The notes beneath the pieces were generated by a model. It was not told the DNA's origin and searched no databases. It saw only the letters and a program-made list of their open reading frames with translations. A stretch of DNA of 64,000 nucleotides from Talaromyces rugulosus (lineage: Eukaryota; Ascomycota; Eurotiomycetes; Eurotiales; Trichocomaceae), in assembly GCF_013368755.1 (NCBI RefSeq), contig NC_049564.1, forward strand, positions 4,472,001 through 4,536,000, given 5' to 3'. Shown here one piece after another: positions 43,313-55,622 of the stretch (position 1 is the stretch's first letter; the number at the start of each line of letters is the position of its first letter). The position numbers and the translations under genes are program-made.

Positions 43313-45421
43313 ATGTTGATGGTCGAAAAGCAGTGGATTAATACTCAACAGAAGACCTTTACGAAATGGTAAACACCTCTCAACTCGGCCATTCTTTATC
43401 TACATGAGCTTACATTTGCTTCCTTCTCAGGCTCAACAATAAGATCAAGGCGAGAGACCTTAATATCGAAGATCTCGTGAAAGATCTCTCCGATGGAGTA
43501 CGTGATAACAAACATGCATTGACTATCGTCCCAGTCTAATTCCTGTTTTTTCCCCTTTTTTTAGGTCGTCCTCATTCACTTGCTCGAAATCCTCGGAGAC
43601 GAGTCCCTCGGCCGGTACGCGTCTAAGCCCAAGCTGCGCGTGCAGAAATTCGAAAATGTCAACAAGAGTCTTGATTTCATCAAATGGCGCGGCATCCCCA
43701 TGACCAATATTGGCGCCGAGGATATCGTCGACGGAAACAGGAAAATCATATTGGGTCTGATCTGGACGCTTATCTCTAAATTCACCATCAGCGATATCAA
43801 CCAGGAAGGTATATCGGCAAAGGAAGGGTTGTTACTGTGGTGTCAGCGCAAGACCGCGTGTTACCCGGAAGTCGAGGTGCGAGATTTCTCGACGAGCTGG
43901 AACGATGGTCTCGCCTTCTGTGCGCTGCTTGATATCCACCGTCCGGATCTCATCGATTTTGATTCCCTGGATAAGAATGACCACCGCGGCAACATGCAGC
44001 TGGCCTTCGACATCGCCGCCAACGAAATCGGAATCCCGGACTTGCTTGATGTGGAAGATGTCTGTGACGTGGCTAAACCCGATGAGCGGTCGCTGATGAC
44101 TTATATGGCCTACTGGTTCCATGCCTTTTCGCAGTTGGAAAAGGTGGAGAACGCCGGACGACGAGTGGAAAAGTTTGTCAGTAATATGCAGGGCGCTTGG
44201 GAGATGCAGACCGGATACGAGAAGAGGATGAGGGAGCTTCTGCGCCAAATTGCTCAGCAGAGAACAGAGTGGCAGGAAGCATCATTCGAGGGCACTTATG
44301 TCGATGCAAAAGACCAACTCGCACAGTTCTCACAATACAAGAGGAATCAGAAACGGAAATGGGTTGCTGAAAAGTCCGACCTGGCTGCATTATTGGGAAA
44401 TATCAAGACGAAACTAAGCACTTACCGTCTGCGACCGTATGAGCCTCCGATTGGATTGCGACTTGACAAATGCGACCAAGACTGGGAGGGTTTGATGAAG
44501 GAGGAGCACGAGCGGAGCCAGCACATCAATGAGGCTATCCGAGACATCAAGAACAAGCTGCGTCGCTCTTTTGCTGACAAGGCTAACGATTTTGCACTTA
44601 CCTTGAAGACTTTGACGCTTGCGATATCTGGCTTGGAAGGTGAAGTTGATGACCAACTTGCTCATGTAAAGCGTCTCAACGACAACCTGCCGCCCCTAGA
44701 TGCTTACTTGGAGACTATTGCTGATCTCGAGGACCAATGTGCCGAGGCAAATATCGACGAAAATGATTACACAATGTATACATTGGATGAACTTGCATAT
44801 GAGCTAGGACTCGTCAAATCTAGCGTGGCGAAGAAACTGGCCTTCCTCGAGAATCAAATGGTGGCTAGGAGCATGACGAACTTGACTCCCATACAACTGG
44901 AGGAATTCGAGTCCGTGTTTCGACATTTCGATCGAGATGGTACCAACACGCTGCAGGAAATTGAGTTTTCGGCTGCGCTGGCGAGTTTAGGCCTGGTTTA
45001 CGACGAAAACGAGATGCACGAGGTCTTCCTCGAGACTTGCGGGCGAACCTCGTCTGTCAGTTTTGAGCAATTTATCCGGTTCATGGTCAGTGTGACAGAA
45101 GACCAGAACTCGGCAGAGCAAGTATTCCAGAGTTTCCGTGAGGTAGCGGATGGAAAGGTGAGTTTTTACCCACCAAGCGAGTCCCCCCTTAACATACTAA
45201 CGTCAATGCAGCCATATGTCACAGAGTTGGACCTCCGACACTCCCTCATCCCCGATGACCTTATCGAGAATCTCCTCGGATCAATGCCAAAGCATGACGG
45301 GCCGGATCTTTTGGAAGACCGAGATATTCCCAAATATGATTATATTACTTTTATGGAAAAGATGATGGACGGTCAAGGAGATTCAGACGATCCCAAGCAC
45401 CAGGCTAATGGGGGTCGATAA
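43313..45421 (+). CDS. acnA: alpha-actinin
   Basis: Exons 43313-43368, 43431-43497, 43565-45157 and 45212-45421 (introns 62, 67 and 54 bp); 641 residues, as in A. nidulans AcnA. It crosslinks actin at septation sites and hyphal tips. Two calponin-homology domains occupy residues about 8-225: CH1 with KQWINTQQKTFTKWLN and LEILGDESL, CH2 with LLLWCQRKTACY and FSTSWNDGLAFCALL. Two spectrin-like helical repeats follow (about 235-470). The C-terminus has one canonical EF-hand, FRHFDRDGTNTLQEIEF (about residue 485), and a degenerate second one, then a C-terminal EF-hand pair ending at DYITFMEKMM. ATGs at 43313 and 43319 are both possible starts. Confidence 0.95.
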
Positions 45422-45872
45422 GACCGACCGACATCTTGAAATAGCATTTTTTTGGTCGTTCGGTTTAGGGCAGTGTTAATAGGTGTTGGGCTGGCGAGAA
45501 ATCAGGCTTGGACCTGTTTGTTTTTTGTTTTGTTTATTACTTTTGCATGCTGGACAGCACTCTCATTCTCAGTACAGTTTCGCATCCTATACGCCAGGAA
45601 AAAAGAAATCAATAATTGGTAAAATACAATTCACCTACTCTCCTTGTAGCTTTTTCGGTTTACAATTATATTCAATACTTGAATGCCTGAAATTTAGGGC
45701 AGAAGATGAATCACGTGATGTCTCCGGCGGCTCTCCGAAACGGAGCCATCTTACCCGCGTCGCCAACTTCATCATCAGCCTTGCTGCATCTGTGCTGCTT
45801 TGGAACCTCCCATTCAAAGAACAAACCCATTTATCCAAAGTCAACAGCAGCATCTTGCGTTGACTATCAGTC
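45422..45872. other. intergenic region acnA / yra1
   Basis: No gene. It contains a perfect palindrome ATCACGTGAT (45710-45719) with an E-box core, about 155 bp before the yra1 start. Confidence 0.6.
45712..45717. promoter_or_regulatory. E-box CACGTG in ATCACGTGAT palindrome upstream of yra1
   Basis: Ten-base perfect palindrome centred on CACGTG in the yra1 promoter. Basic helix-loop-helix factors of the Cbf1/USF type bind such sites; function inferred. Confidence 0.4.
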
Positions 45873-47396
45873 ATGGATCGCAGCCTTGATGAAATCATCT
45901 CTGAACGCCCTGTAAGTAGTTGAACCGGAAGCTAAATTTAGCTGTTCGACTTCAGCTAATGCAGGCCATGTATAGCAGAAGCAGGGCGGCCGCCGTGGCG
46001 AACGGCGCAGCAGAAACACAAGCAATGCTCCTCGCGATGGCGTGAAAAAGGTATGAACACAAGAGAAACCCCTCCCAAAAAATCTCGATCTAACAAAAAG
46101 AAAAGGTCTTCCTCCTCCTCCAACTTCCGACACCGTGAAAATGCGTCCCGACTCCCTGAAGCAGGACGGCAATTCTTTCGCGATGGATCATGATTTATAT
46201 AATAATATATATAAACACTACCAAGAAATTGACCCCTCGGCTGACCTTGTTCCCGGATTTGAAATTTACAGTCATATCGTGAAAGTGTTGATCTGGACCG
46301 GTTAGTTTTTCTTTCTCTCTCTTGGTCTTGATTATAATTGATCTGATGGAATTTTTTTCCCCTGCTAGCGACTGGGTACACGACCGATTTGAAGATGAAG
46401 GAGACTGTGCGTTTGCGTCTTGATTGATTGAAATTTAGCTTCTACTCACACCTCTTGGACGTTTCAGCCCGTTCACATCGCCGCAATGACCGACCCAGAC
46501 GTGGCCGCGATTCCCCGGATGCCGACCAACCGTGAGTTTTTTTTTTGCATAGCCCTTCGGGGATGAATTTTTGTGTGTTGTGCTGACCTTGCTTTAAGAG
46601 CTCGCCTGCGCGTCGATAACCTTCACTACGACCTGACGGAAGAGGACCTTGAGGTATATTTTTCTTGCGATGTACATGCCCTGTTTTGAAGAAACTAACA
46701 CCCTTGCAGGGTCTTTTTGGCGGAATTGGCCCCGTCGCCCGCGTACGCATTGAATTCGACCGTGCCGGTCGCTCGGAAGGAGTCGCTACTGTTACTTACC
46801 AACACATCGAAGACGCAAAACATGCAATTCGAGAGTTTGACGGAGCGAATGCGAAAGGCCAACAAATCCGGTTGACGCTTTTGCCTGCTCGCGGAGGAGG
46901 AGGAGGAGCGTCGTCCAGGGCAGAGAAATCGAAAAGTCTGTTTGATCGTATCGAGCGCCCCGGCGCTAGAAACGCACGCAGTTTGAGTCCTAGTAGCGAT
47001 GGCGGAGCCGGCGGGCGACGTCGTCGACGAGGAGGAGCAGGAGGCCGTGGTGCAGCAGGTGGTGGTCGCAGCGATGTATCCAAGCCTGCTCCAGAAAATA
47101 TTGATCGCTACGTCCCGGGACAACGGTCCCCCGTGCGTCGGAATGCCGCCGGCGGTGGTGGTGGTGGTGGTCGTCGACCAGGTGAGCGCCGAGACGATAG
47201 GCGTCGAGACGCGGCAGGAGGAGGTCGTGGTGGAGGCGGCGGAGGAGGAGGCCGTACGGCCGGCAGTGGACCTCGTCCCAAGAAGACGCAAGAGGAACTC
47301 GATCAGGAAATGGACGATTACTGGGGCACAACCAACACTACTACGGAAACTGTTGCTGCCCCTGCTGCTGACGACGATATCGACATGATTGAATAA
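45873..47396 (+). CDS. yra1: ALY/REF/Yra1-type mRNA export adaptor
   Basis: Seven exons: 45873-45911, 45976-46050, 46272-46300, 46369-46406, 46468-46531, 46599-46653 and 46710-47396; 328 residues. The protein couples transcription/splicing (TREX) to Mex67-mediated export. The N-terminal conserved helix MDRSLDEIISERP is the Sub2/UAP56-binding box. It is followed by an RG-rich stretch, then an RRM (LRVDNLHYDLTEEDLEGLFGGIGPV ... RIEFDRAGRSEGVATVTY), split by three introns. After the RRM comes a Gly/Arg-rich region (RGG boxes, residues about 200-290) and a C-terminal FoP-like helix KKTQEELDQEMDDYWG that repeats the UAP56-binding role. Introns are small except intron 2 (221 bp). The third exon is short (29 nt), so alternative splicing there is possible. 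Confidence 0.92.
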
Positions 47397-47683
47397 ACTC
47401 GACACTATTTTGAGTCTGTGAATATGTCTTCACTGTCGTATTGGTCATGCTTATTCCCGAATGTATTGTAATCAGAAAACATACTTTAAATAGCACGAGA
47501 ACAAAGGGTTTCAACTTGTCTATCAGATTCATGTATTCAATGTTCGACAAGAGCCAGCATTGTTTATTAGATATGCTGTTGTTCTTGACACTGCAACTAG
47601 AAATGCTTTACTATTGATAAAAAACAACTAACTAGCTGGTCAATTCAATAGGCTCTCTTTATGAACCGATATAAAAAAAACTT

Positions 47684-49024
47684 CTACCGCCATAGCCCGT
47701 ATGGCTCGCGACACGCTTTCCATAATTTGATAGTGCCGTCTTCACTGCCCGTTCCGTACAGTTTTCCGTCTGGAGAGTAGCTGACCGACCAGATAGGTCC
47801 GTGGTGGCCCTTTTGGACTTCTGTTTTTGTGTGTTAGTTGCTGATAACTAGTGAGAAAAGAAAAAAGATGTTCGTACCGAGTTCTTCATCCGTATGCAAG
47901 TCGTAGACTCGTGCCCAGGTATCCTCGCCCGCACCACCCGTGACAAACCGGCCAGTTTCGTTATTGACCGCCACGCTGGCAACTTCGTAGTGGAAATCGA
48001 CTTTTTTCAAAAGACGGCCGGGCGCAGCGCCGTCGAACAGATAGATGCTTTTGCCCGAGGCCACGCTCAGGATTCCAGAGTCGTTGGGCCGCGTGGCGAG
48101 CTGGTTGAGTTCGCAGCTGCCAATGGTGCCCTCGACGTTGTGCTCGACAATGGGGTGTCGCGAGCGCAAGTCCCACCATCGAATCTTGCGGTCTTCGGCC
48201 GCGGTGGTGAGGATGTTGTAGTTTTGGTTCCAGACAATGGACTTGATGGTGCCGCCGTGCACGCCCGGTCCAATTTCGTAGCTGGTGGCTGACGAGTCGG
48301 GATTATTTGTAGCAGCTGGTGTCGGTGGTGGTGGTGGCTGCGTCGCCGCTGGGGCTCCATCACTAGAACCACCACCACCGCTGCTGCTGCTGGTGCCGCC
48401 CCGAGAGAGGTCGAAAATGCGTAGCTTCTTTTCCATTCCTCCCGTGGCGAGAACTTGTGGGTTCGGCTGGTTTGGAAAAGCGATTGCTCGCACAATGTGA
48501 GAATGCTGCAATGTGTGCAGACATTCTCCTGTATGTGTATCCCATACTTTGCTGTATATGGTTAGATTTAGCACCAGCCAGGGGAACATAGTTTAAAAGC
48601 AACTCACGCCGAAAAGTCCGCTGCGGCGGTCGCGGATATGTTGGCATCGGCTGACAGTCGAGCTTGCCATACGGCGCCTTTGTGGCCCATAAAAGTCCCG
48701 ATCCTAAGCAAGAGATTAGGCGAATGATTCAATATGCTCTCTCGCGGGGGTGTCTCACCAGTCACCTGTCATGCCATCGCGAAGCATGGGATTGTTATCT
48801 AGAGGGTTTATGAGCATACTGAGATGGAACAGAAGTGGAAAAAAAAAGTACCTTTGCATGCTGACATCAGATAGTACTGGTCGTCTTCCACTATAGACGA
48901 AAAACTAATGTGTGGAACTGGACGAGAATGTCCATGGCAGGTTAAAGGGACCACCTTAGGAACGTCTGGATGAAGGTTAGGTCCTGCCGCGATTGATTCT
49001 AGAAAGACGCATACCTGAAGGCAT
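47684..49024 (-). CDS. STRAP/UNRIP-like WD40 protein
   Basis: Six exons: 49024-49015, 48965-48852, 48798-48759, 48703-48608, 48551-47878 and 47820-47684 (introns 49-57 bp); 356 residues. A seven-bladed WD40 propeller of the STRAP/UNRIP family, in fungi linked to spliceosome/SMN assembly and kinase signalling. Repeats seen: [71 protein letters not shown] with IRWWDLRS, and the last blade [19 protein letters not shown] with IKLWK. An insertion of about 40 residues (137-176), Ser/Gly/Pro-rich, extends one loop. Exon 1 carries only M-P-S plus one base. Confidence 0.9.
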
Positions 49025-49862
49025 TTTCAATCAACAGAAGGGACAGAAGAGGTCACAAGTGACAGAAACTAATAGTCCGAGCGGCTGAAGGAGTCTACCA
49101 GACAGGGCTGGACAAGAAAGGAGCGTAGAAGAGAAGGCTGCCCTGCTCGCAAGTTGAACTTGGACGGCTGAATAAGAATGTGGCTGCTATTGGTCGTTCG
49201 TTATTTATGTTCGTTACGTCGTTAAAGTGCGTCAGAAGGATAAGACTGGGCGTTTGCCGCCAGAAAAGAAAGAGTGAGTGAGGCGGCCGTAAGGAAAGTC
49301 AACAATCCGCCAAACACTAATGATCTTCCAAGGGAGAGACACGAACAGTCGGGATGTCAGAGTCCTGATGGTCGTGGACGAAGCAGGTTGGATGCTCCGA
49401 TGCAAGATTGAAGATGAAGATGAAGCGCTGACTGGCTGCTGCCCGCCGGGGCCACTTGCCGTGTTGGGCCTAGCGCGAGTGACCCCGGTTGCATGCACGT
49501 GAGTCGTGTCTAGTATATTATTATATATCAATTGAGAGCAGTGTGTTTATGTTCCTATTCCTACTATTCTGGATGTACTATGCATGTAGTTCTCATTGCT
49601 CTCTATATATCACTAATCGTAGACTGCACCGTAATGAATACAATAGCTTCAGCAACGGACCCTGGCATGACGCGGCCTGCCCTGAATGGATGGCCTCAGG
49701 TTGACGCCCCAATAAGCGGTGCAGTCGCCGTTGGTTCAGGGCGCGAGTGCTTGGCGGGATGGGATGCTCAGTGGAGAGCTGATAGCACCAGACTTCTATT
49801 TAGCCCGTATAAGTCTGGCAATAGTGGATGTTTGTTGACTTGGGTGTATCCTCTAGACATAA
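49025..49862. other. intergenic region STRAP upstream / 3' flank of next gene
   Basis: About 840 bp with no supported gene; a 246-codon plus-strand frame near 49532-50272 is a shadow over the minus-strand gene. Confidence 0.6.
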
Positions 49863-50462
49863 TCATCCCACATTCAAACCGCCAAACGCGCGGTCCAGTT
49901 CCTCTCCCTCATCCCGCGGCGCTATGGCAGGAGTGGACTGCAATTCTTGTTCTTTCGAACTCGAATCCAGAATGCTCGGGGACACAGCCTCGCCGTGCAG
50001 CGAAGCAGAGGCTGCGCCCTGGAGATGCGCAGGCTGCAGCAGCTTCTCTTCTCGATCCAGCCAGCCCGGAGCCAGCCGTCTCTTCTCAGCCAGCTCTCGC
50101 TGCTTCACGGACTCTTCCCAGTCGGCGATGGCCTTTTTTGCGTCGGCTATCGTCTTGTTCAGGTGTTCCTCGAGGGACCGGTACGATGCCAGGATCTCAT
50201 CCGGGTGGGCTGCATGGCCCCCCGTGGACGACACCACATAGCGAGCCTTGTCATCTGAGCTCGCAGGATTGACGGTAATCGACGGAGGCAGCGCCGAGGC
50301 GACAGACTTGTAGGTGTAAGGCAGCGTGACGGCAGTCGGCAGCGAGATGAAGGGAGACACGGTCAATGGCACCTGTGCCAGCAGGGGATGCGGCCCTGGA
50401 GCAAGTCAGCCAAGAACCGCAAGGGCAAACACGGGGAAAGACATACGGTTCGAGTCGTACAT
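49863..50462 (-). CDS. conserved hypothetical protein, helical
   Basis: Exons 50462-50447 and 50395-49863, a 51-bp intron; 182 residues. I do not recognise a named family. The N-terminal MYDSNRPHPL and the block SLPTAVTLPYTYKSVASALPP look ordered; residues about 75-115 form a long charged helix (HPDEILASYRSLEEHLNKT and following). APGWLDREEKLLQP is a distinct motif, and the C-terminus is acidic/Ser-rich with a terminal AFGGLNVG. It has no signal peptide or membrane helix. The splice was chosen because it extends the conserved-looking frame with a proper ATG. A component of a small complex such as a kinetochore or DSC-like subunit is conceivable, with no specific evidence. Confidence 0.6.
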
Positions 50463-51173
50463 GGCGGTTCTCGCAGTGTAGCAGGGTTGGCAGAGAGAAT
50501 AATGTGTGTTGTTGCTACTGCGGCATTACTATCAGTGATGTCAGCCCCGCAGCCCGGGCGCGCCAGCCAATGGCCGGCCAGCATCACCTCTCAGCTGCTG
50601 CTTCCTTGTGCTGTTGCCTCGAGCCTCTTTCTTCTTTCTCTCTCTCTCTTTCTCCTCCTGACTCATCCTCGCGATTCTCAACCATCGCCCATCTCCTCAA
50701 CAATCGCATTGTCCATTGTCACCTAGATCGCCTTCGCTCTCGCTTCAGCTGCTAAGGAAACCTTGGGGTCTCCGCTTCCCGAAAAGCCCCCCTTGTCAGC
50801 CCCGAGCCGGCCACTGGCTGCTTGCTTAATTCTCGCTCGCTCCATCGTTTGTTTGGCCTAAACCCACCGGTTTGTTACCCAGACCTCCTCCACGCGACTC
50901 CCTCGTCCTCGCTTGATTCCTCTGCTCGCTCTCGCTTCTTCCTCGGAAATCCGATTTTTTCCAAAACCTCAACTTCTCGTTTCCCTCGTTCCGACCCATT
51001 TTTGTGCGGTGACTGCAATCGTTGTTCCCCTGAACTGCCGATTGATTGGTTTGACTCCGTCTCCCGTGCGGCTCGACGACCCCGCCACACGTTTCGTGTC
51101 GCTTTACCCTCCCACCTCGAAGCAAGCATTGCTATAGATAAACAAGGAAACTTCCTTGACATCACACATCGCG
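50463..51173. other. divergent region and long calcineurin leader
   Basis: About 710 bp, C/T-rich from about 50630 onwards, consistent with a long 5' leader and promoter of the calcineurin gene. No gene seen. Confidence 0.6.
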
Positions 51174-53002
51174 ATGGATCGGCAGATTGAGCATGCGGTG
51201 ACGCACAAGAAGCCGGTCCCTGAGATCGACTTCTCTCTACACACAATGGAAGATGGCTCCCAAGTGTCAACATTAGAGCGAGTTTGTAAAGGTACATCCA
51301 TCCTTCAAGCAGCCCCATTATTTGCTAGCTAACTCCCAACGACAGAGGTGCAGGCGCCGGCGCTCACCACTCCCTCCGACAAGGATTTCTTCTCTCCAGA
51401 CGACCCCAACAAACCTAACCTCCAGTTCCTGAAACAACATTTCTATCGCGAAGGCCGCCTCACAGAGGAACAGGCACTATGGATCATCAAAAAGGGCACT
51501 GAATTGCTTCGTGCGGAACCTAATCTTTTAGAAATGGATGCTCCTATTACGGTGTGCGGCGATGTCCACGGTCAGTACTACGATTTAATGAAATTGTTCG
51601 AGGTCGGCGGAGACCCGGCTGAGACGCGGTATTTGTTTTTGGGTGACTATGTCGACCGGGGTTATTTCAGTATCGAGGTGAGTCAACAGTCTGATAGTCA
51701 ATAAAGTCGGGCATCAAACTGACAAAACCCAAAGTGTGTACTTTATCTGTGGTCTCTTAAAATTTGGTACCCCAACTCGCTGTGGCTGCTACGAGGCAAC
51801 CATGAATGCCGCCACTTGACCGATTATTTCACCTTCAAACTCGAATGCAAGCACAAGTACTCCGAGAATGTCTACGATGCATGCATGGATTCATTTTGCG
51901 CATTGCCGTTGGCTGCGGTCATGAACAAGCAGTTCCTCTGTATCCACGGCGGTCTCAGCCCAGAGCTGCACACCCTGGAGGATATCAAGGCCATCGATCG
52001 ATTTAAGGAACCCCCCACTCACGGCTTGATGTGCGATATCCTCTGGGCCGACCCTCTGGAGGAGTTTGGCCAAGAGAAGACTGGCGAATACTTTATCCAC
52101 AATAATGTGCGGGGCTGTTCTTACTTCTTCTCGTATCCAGCTGCATGCGCCTTCCTCGAGAACAACCATCTCTTGTCGATTATTCGCGCACACGAGGCCC
52201 AGGATGCCGGCTACCGAATGTACCGCAAGACTCGCACTACTGGCTTCCCCAGTGTGATGACTATTTTCAGCGCGCCCAACTACCTCGACGTATATAACAA
52301 CAAGGCCGCCGTTCTCAAGTACGAGAACAATGTCATGAACATTCGCCAGTTTAATTGTACCCCTCACCCATATTGGCTGCCCAATTTCATGGATGTTTTC
52401 ACATGGTCGCTTCCATTTGTTGGAGAGAAGATTACAGATATGCTGATCGCCATTTTGAACACCTGCTCAAAGGAAGAGCTCGAGGATGACACTCCCTCTT
52501 CGGTCTCACCTACCGTGCCATCATCGCCTCCCTCGGCCACCGACAAGGACGACATCGAGTTTAAGAGACGCGCCATCAAAAACAAGATCTTGGCCATTGG
52601 TCGTCTTTCTCGAGTCTTCCAGGTGCTGCGTGAGGAATCAGAACGAGTTACTGAGCTCAAGACTGCGTCTGGCGGCCGTCTCCCTGCGGGTACCCTTATG
52701 CTCGGTGCCGAGGGTATCAAGCAAGCCATCCACAACTTTGAGGATGCACGAAAGGTTGATTTACAGAACGAAAGACTACCGCCAAGTCAAGAGGAAGTGG
52801 CACGCAAGAGTGAGGAGGACCGGAGGGTTGCATTGGAAAGGGCTCAGCACGAGGCTGACAATGATGCTGGCTTGGCCACCGTTGCCCGCCGTATTAGCAT
52901 GTAAGTCTTGACTGGCGCTTTAGAAACTGCTCAATTACTAATCTAAATAGGTCCGGTAACAGGCGTCGCAGGGATCCGGTTGAGCGCGAGGCTTCCAGCT
53001 GA
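51174..53002 (+). CDS. cnaA: calcineurin A catalytic subunit (PP2B)
   Basis: Exons 51174-51291, 51346-51677, 51735-52900 and 52951-53002 (introns 54, 57 and 50 bp); 555 residues. Ca2+/calmodulin-activated Ser/Thr phosphatase controlling Crz1, stress response and hyphal growth. Metal-binding motifs: GDVHGQYYD (about residue 112), [12 protein letters not shown], and [30 protein letters not shown] carries the conserved loop. A helix binding calcineurin B follows ([18 protein letters not shown]). The calmodulin-binding segment ([20 protein letters not shown]) lies at about residues 430-449, followed by the autoinhibitory region. The last exon adds only 17 residues ending REASS. All catalytic residues are intact. 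Confidence 0.97.
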
Positions 53003-53447
53003 TAGGGTCTCATGTTACTATAGCTGTCTTGGAAGTATGGCCTTTTTGACCGTATTATATGCTCGAGTGATGTTTCTTCTCGTGAGCGACGTAGAGTGGC
53101 TTGCATACCAGCGGGATGAGTAATAATGATATATGGACATGAAGTTTTTGCCCTTGTTTATTGTACCTAAGGTTCGCATGGATATGCATGCTAACTTTCA
53201 GACGGAACATTGAATCAATGCCGTGTAAGATGAACATGTATTGGTTGTGGTCCTGTTATGAGCTGATGAGTGTATCTATTGAAAAAGCGTTGATAAATAT
53301 TGCATATCCTGTAGTTTTGTATTTAGCATGAAATAACATGTTAATACTGCGGTATCAGTGTTGGAAGCTTGGACGCGGGCACTAGACTTTCTCCCGGAGC
53401 ACGGCGAACTTGACCTTGATTGTTCCACCTCCACGCCTCCCACCCCA
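53003..53447. other. intergenic region
   Basis: About 445 bp, no gene; cnaA 3' flank and promoter of the Mmc1-like gene. Confidence 0.6.
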
Positions 53448-55528
53448 ATGCCTGCCAGGATTCGTGCCACAGTCTCCAAGAGCGTCACGCGCTTTGGAGA
53501 TAGCGGTGCCAGTCCATTATCCAGAAGATTCTTCTTCTGTCCCTCGTGCTGGGCATCATGGCGGCGCACACTGTCGACGACGCAGACGCGCACCGCAACC
53601 AACTTTCGCCGAAAAGACATCGCTGCAACAACAACAATACCAGCAAGTACACGTAGCTTTCTCGACCGCCGCCGTTTTATATCGTCGATTACAGAAGTCA
53701 ATCGAAACATCCCCGCGCGCAATAGGGAATTGTATGCGTTGCTGGGCGAGTTGCAGCAGACCGCGGCAGATCAGATCAGTCTGAGTCGGCTTCAGCTCGC
53801 GCAACGGGGATTGGAGTCGGAGGTTCCGGTGATTCGCGTTGCTGGTTCGTTTTTCCCCCCCCTTTATATCTGATCTTGGAAATTGTTACTCCTGGCTTTA
53901 TGATTTTTCAATTTGCTTACAATACGATAGTACTTGGCTTGAATGGTGCGTCGGCTGCGCGGCGGCTGGTTCGACTGCTCTTGGCGGATCCCTTGACAGG
54001 AAAACAGTCCTGGGAGGATCTCATAGACTCGCGCGGATCTGAAGAATCTCGGGGGTTGCTGATACGGTAAGCTTCGTACATACACCCGTTTATAAAAGCT
54101 TTGCTGATGATCTTGAGAATAAGGTACGGCCAAAACTCCGGTATCGTCGACGATGGCGCCTGTCCTACGCTTTCAATACCGTCACCAGTCCTGAAAAATG
54201 GAAATATTGAGATTCTAGTGGGTGCAATTGGGACCGGAAACGAACCAACTGGGGTCTCTATTACCGAGGAAACGCTCCTTGTTCCGACCATATCGATTCC
54301 TACCTCGAATGATGACACGCCACCAAGTGTGATACAATACCCGGTGCATAGAACCGTCATCTGCGGCTCAGGTCCCGACGGACTGTTTGCATATAGCGGA
54401 TTGGTTGGTCGTGCCAACCTGGGCTCGGCCGAGCAATTGGTCCACGGAGCAATTGAGCAGCCGGCGGCTGGCGACGCATCGAAGCAGACATCGGATAAGG
54501 TAACCTTTGTGGATACAGCGGTTGCTGATACCGCGCTGGCCAAGTTCCGTGAGTCGGTCCAGTTTGTCTCTGAATATGAACGCGGGTGGACCGCTGGCGG
54601 GGTTCAAGATGTTGTCAATTGGCTGTCTGCAAAGAAGGATGGTGGCCTGGCGCCGGAGTTGGAAATACTTGTTCAGTCATTGCTGGATTCGACCGAAGAA
54701 GGCTTGGTAGCTAAAGAGGCCATTCGAGTGAGAGAGCAAGAGGCCAGCGACGTCTCAGCTGAGACACGCCAGAGCCTTGATCAGACAGTATCGGTCTGGG
54801 CCGAGCGCGCTCATACGGAACTGCAAAAGTCCCTGGAGGAAGGATTTGCGAGTCTGCGCTGGCGGGGTTTAGCATGGTGGAAGTTGTTTTGGCGCGTTGA
54901 CGATGTCGGAGCGGTCACGTCGGAGATTTTGCAAACGCGATACCTTGCACAGGCCGAGAAGGAGATGATCTGGACAGCTGGCCGAGTCAAACAGACGGGT
55001 CTGCTGAACGGAGCTCCAAATGGGGGGGATTTTGCTGTCAACAACTCGAAAACAGAGACTGCAGAAGAAAACAGCGAGACTGCTGTGCCTCAACAACAAG
55101 AAGATGGACCGTGGCCGATGCAGATCTCAGCTAGCCGTTCCAAGCTGGGTAGCACGACAATCCCCTCGCTACAGGCGCTGTCTCAGAGCCTCGTGCTTTT
55201 CAGCGCGTCGACGACGGGCCTCACCTCGGCATTCTCAGCCCTACTGTACTCATCTGCTACGACGGGGCTGTACGAGGCCTGCACAGTCGCCGCAGTCGGC
55301 TTGATCTACTCTCTGCGCCGGCAGCAGTCGAAATGGGAAAAGGCCCGGTCGTTCTGGGAAGACGAGGTGCGAGAGAGTGGCCGCACGGCCTTGATTGACA
55401 CGGAAAAGGTGCTGCGTGAGTCTATTCGAGATGGTCCTATTCAACAGAAGGAGGAATTGCCCGAGACTAGGGCTAGAGCGGTTGTTGGACGCGCGAGAAA
55501 GGCGCTTGAAGATGCCAAACAGCGATAA
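53448..55528 (+). CDS. Mmc1-like mitochondrial protein
   Basis: Exons 53448-53844, 53931-54066 and 54124-55528 (introns 86 and 57 bp); 645 residues. The first 60 residues are Arg/Ser-rich with few acidics, a likely mitochondrial presequence. Ordered sequence starts with NRELYALLGELQQTAADQIS; VIRVAVLGLNGASAARRLVRLLLADP follows, in the style of a P-loop-like or dynamin-like core without a classical Walker A. WRVDDVGAVTSEILQTRYL lies in a helical region. Near the C-terminus a hydrophobic pair (about residues 540-575, FSASTTGLTSAFSALLYS and YEACTVAAVGLIY) suggests membrane insertion. The overall layout matches the fungal Mmc1 family, recently linked to mitochondrial inner-membrane structure. The family name is from memory of layout and short blocks, hence moderate confidence. 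Confidence 0.7.
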
Positions 55529-55622
55529 TGTTCTTTTTATATGTATTATACATGCAAACGCATTCTACTTTTTCCATCATTAGAAGTCACTTTTTTTGTA
55601 CGTTTATGCCAGTTCAAAGTTC

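Noticed and set aside
46695..47405. 236-codon antisense frame to yra1
   Set aside because: Reverse reading of Gly/Arg repeats; no protein family.
49532..50272. 246-codon plus-strand frame
   Set aside because: Antisense to the two-exon conserved protein at 49863-50462; no recognised domain.
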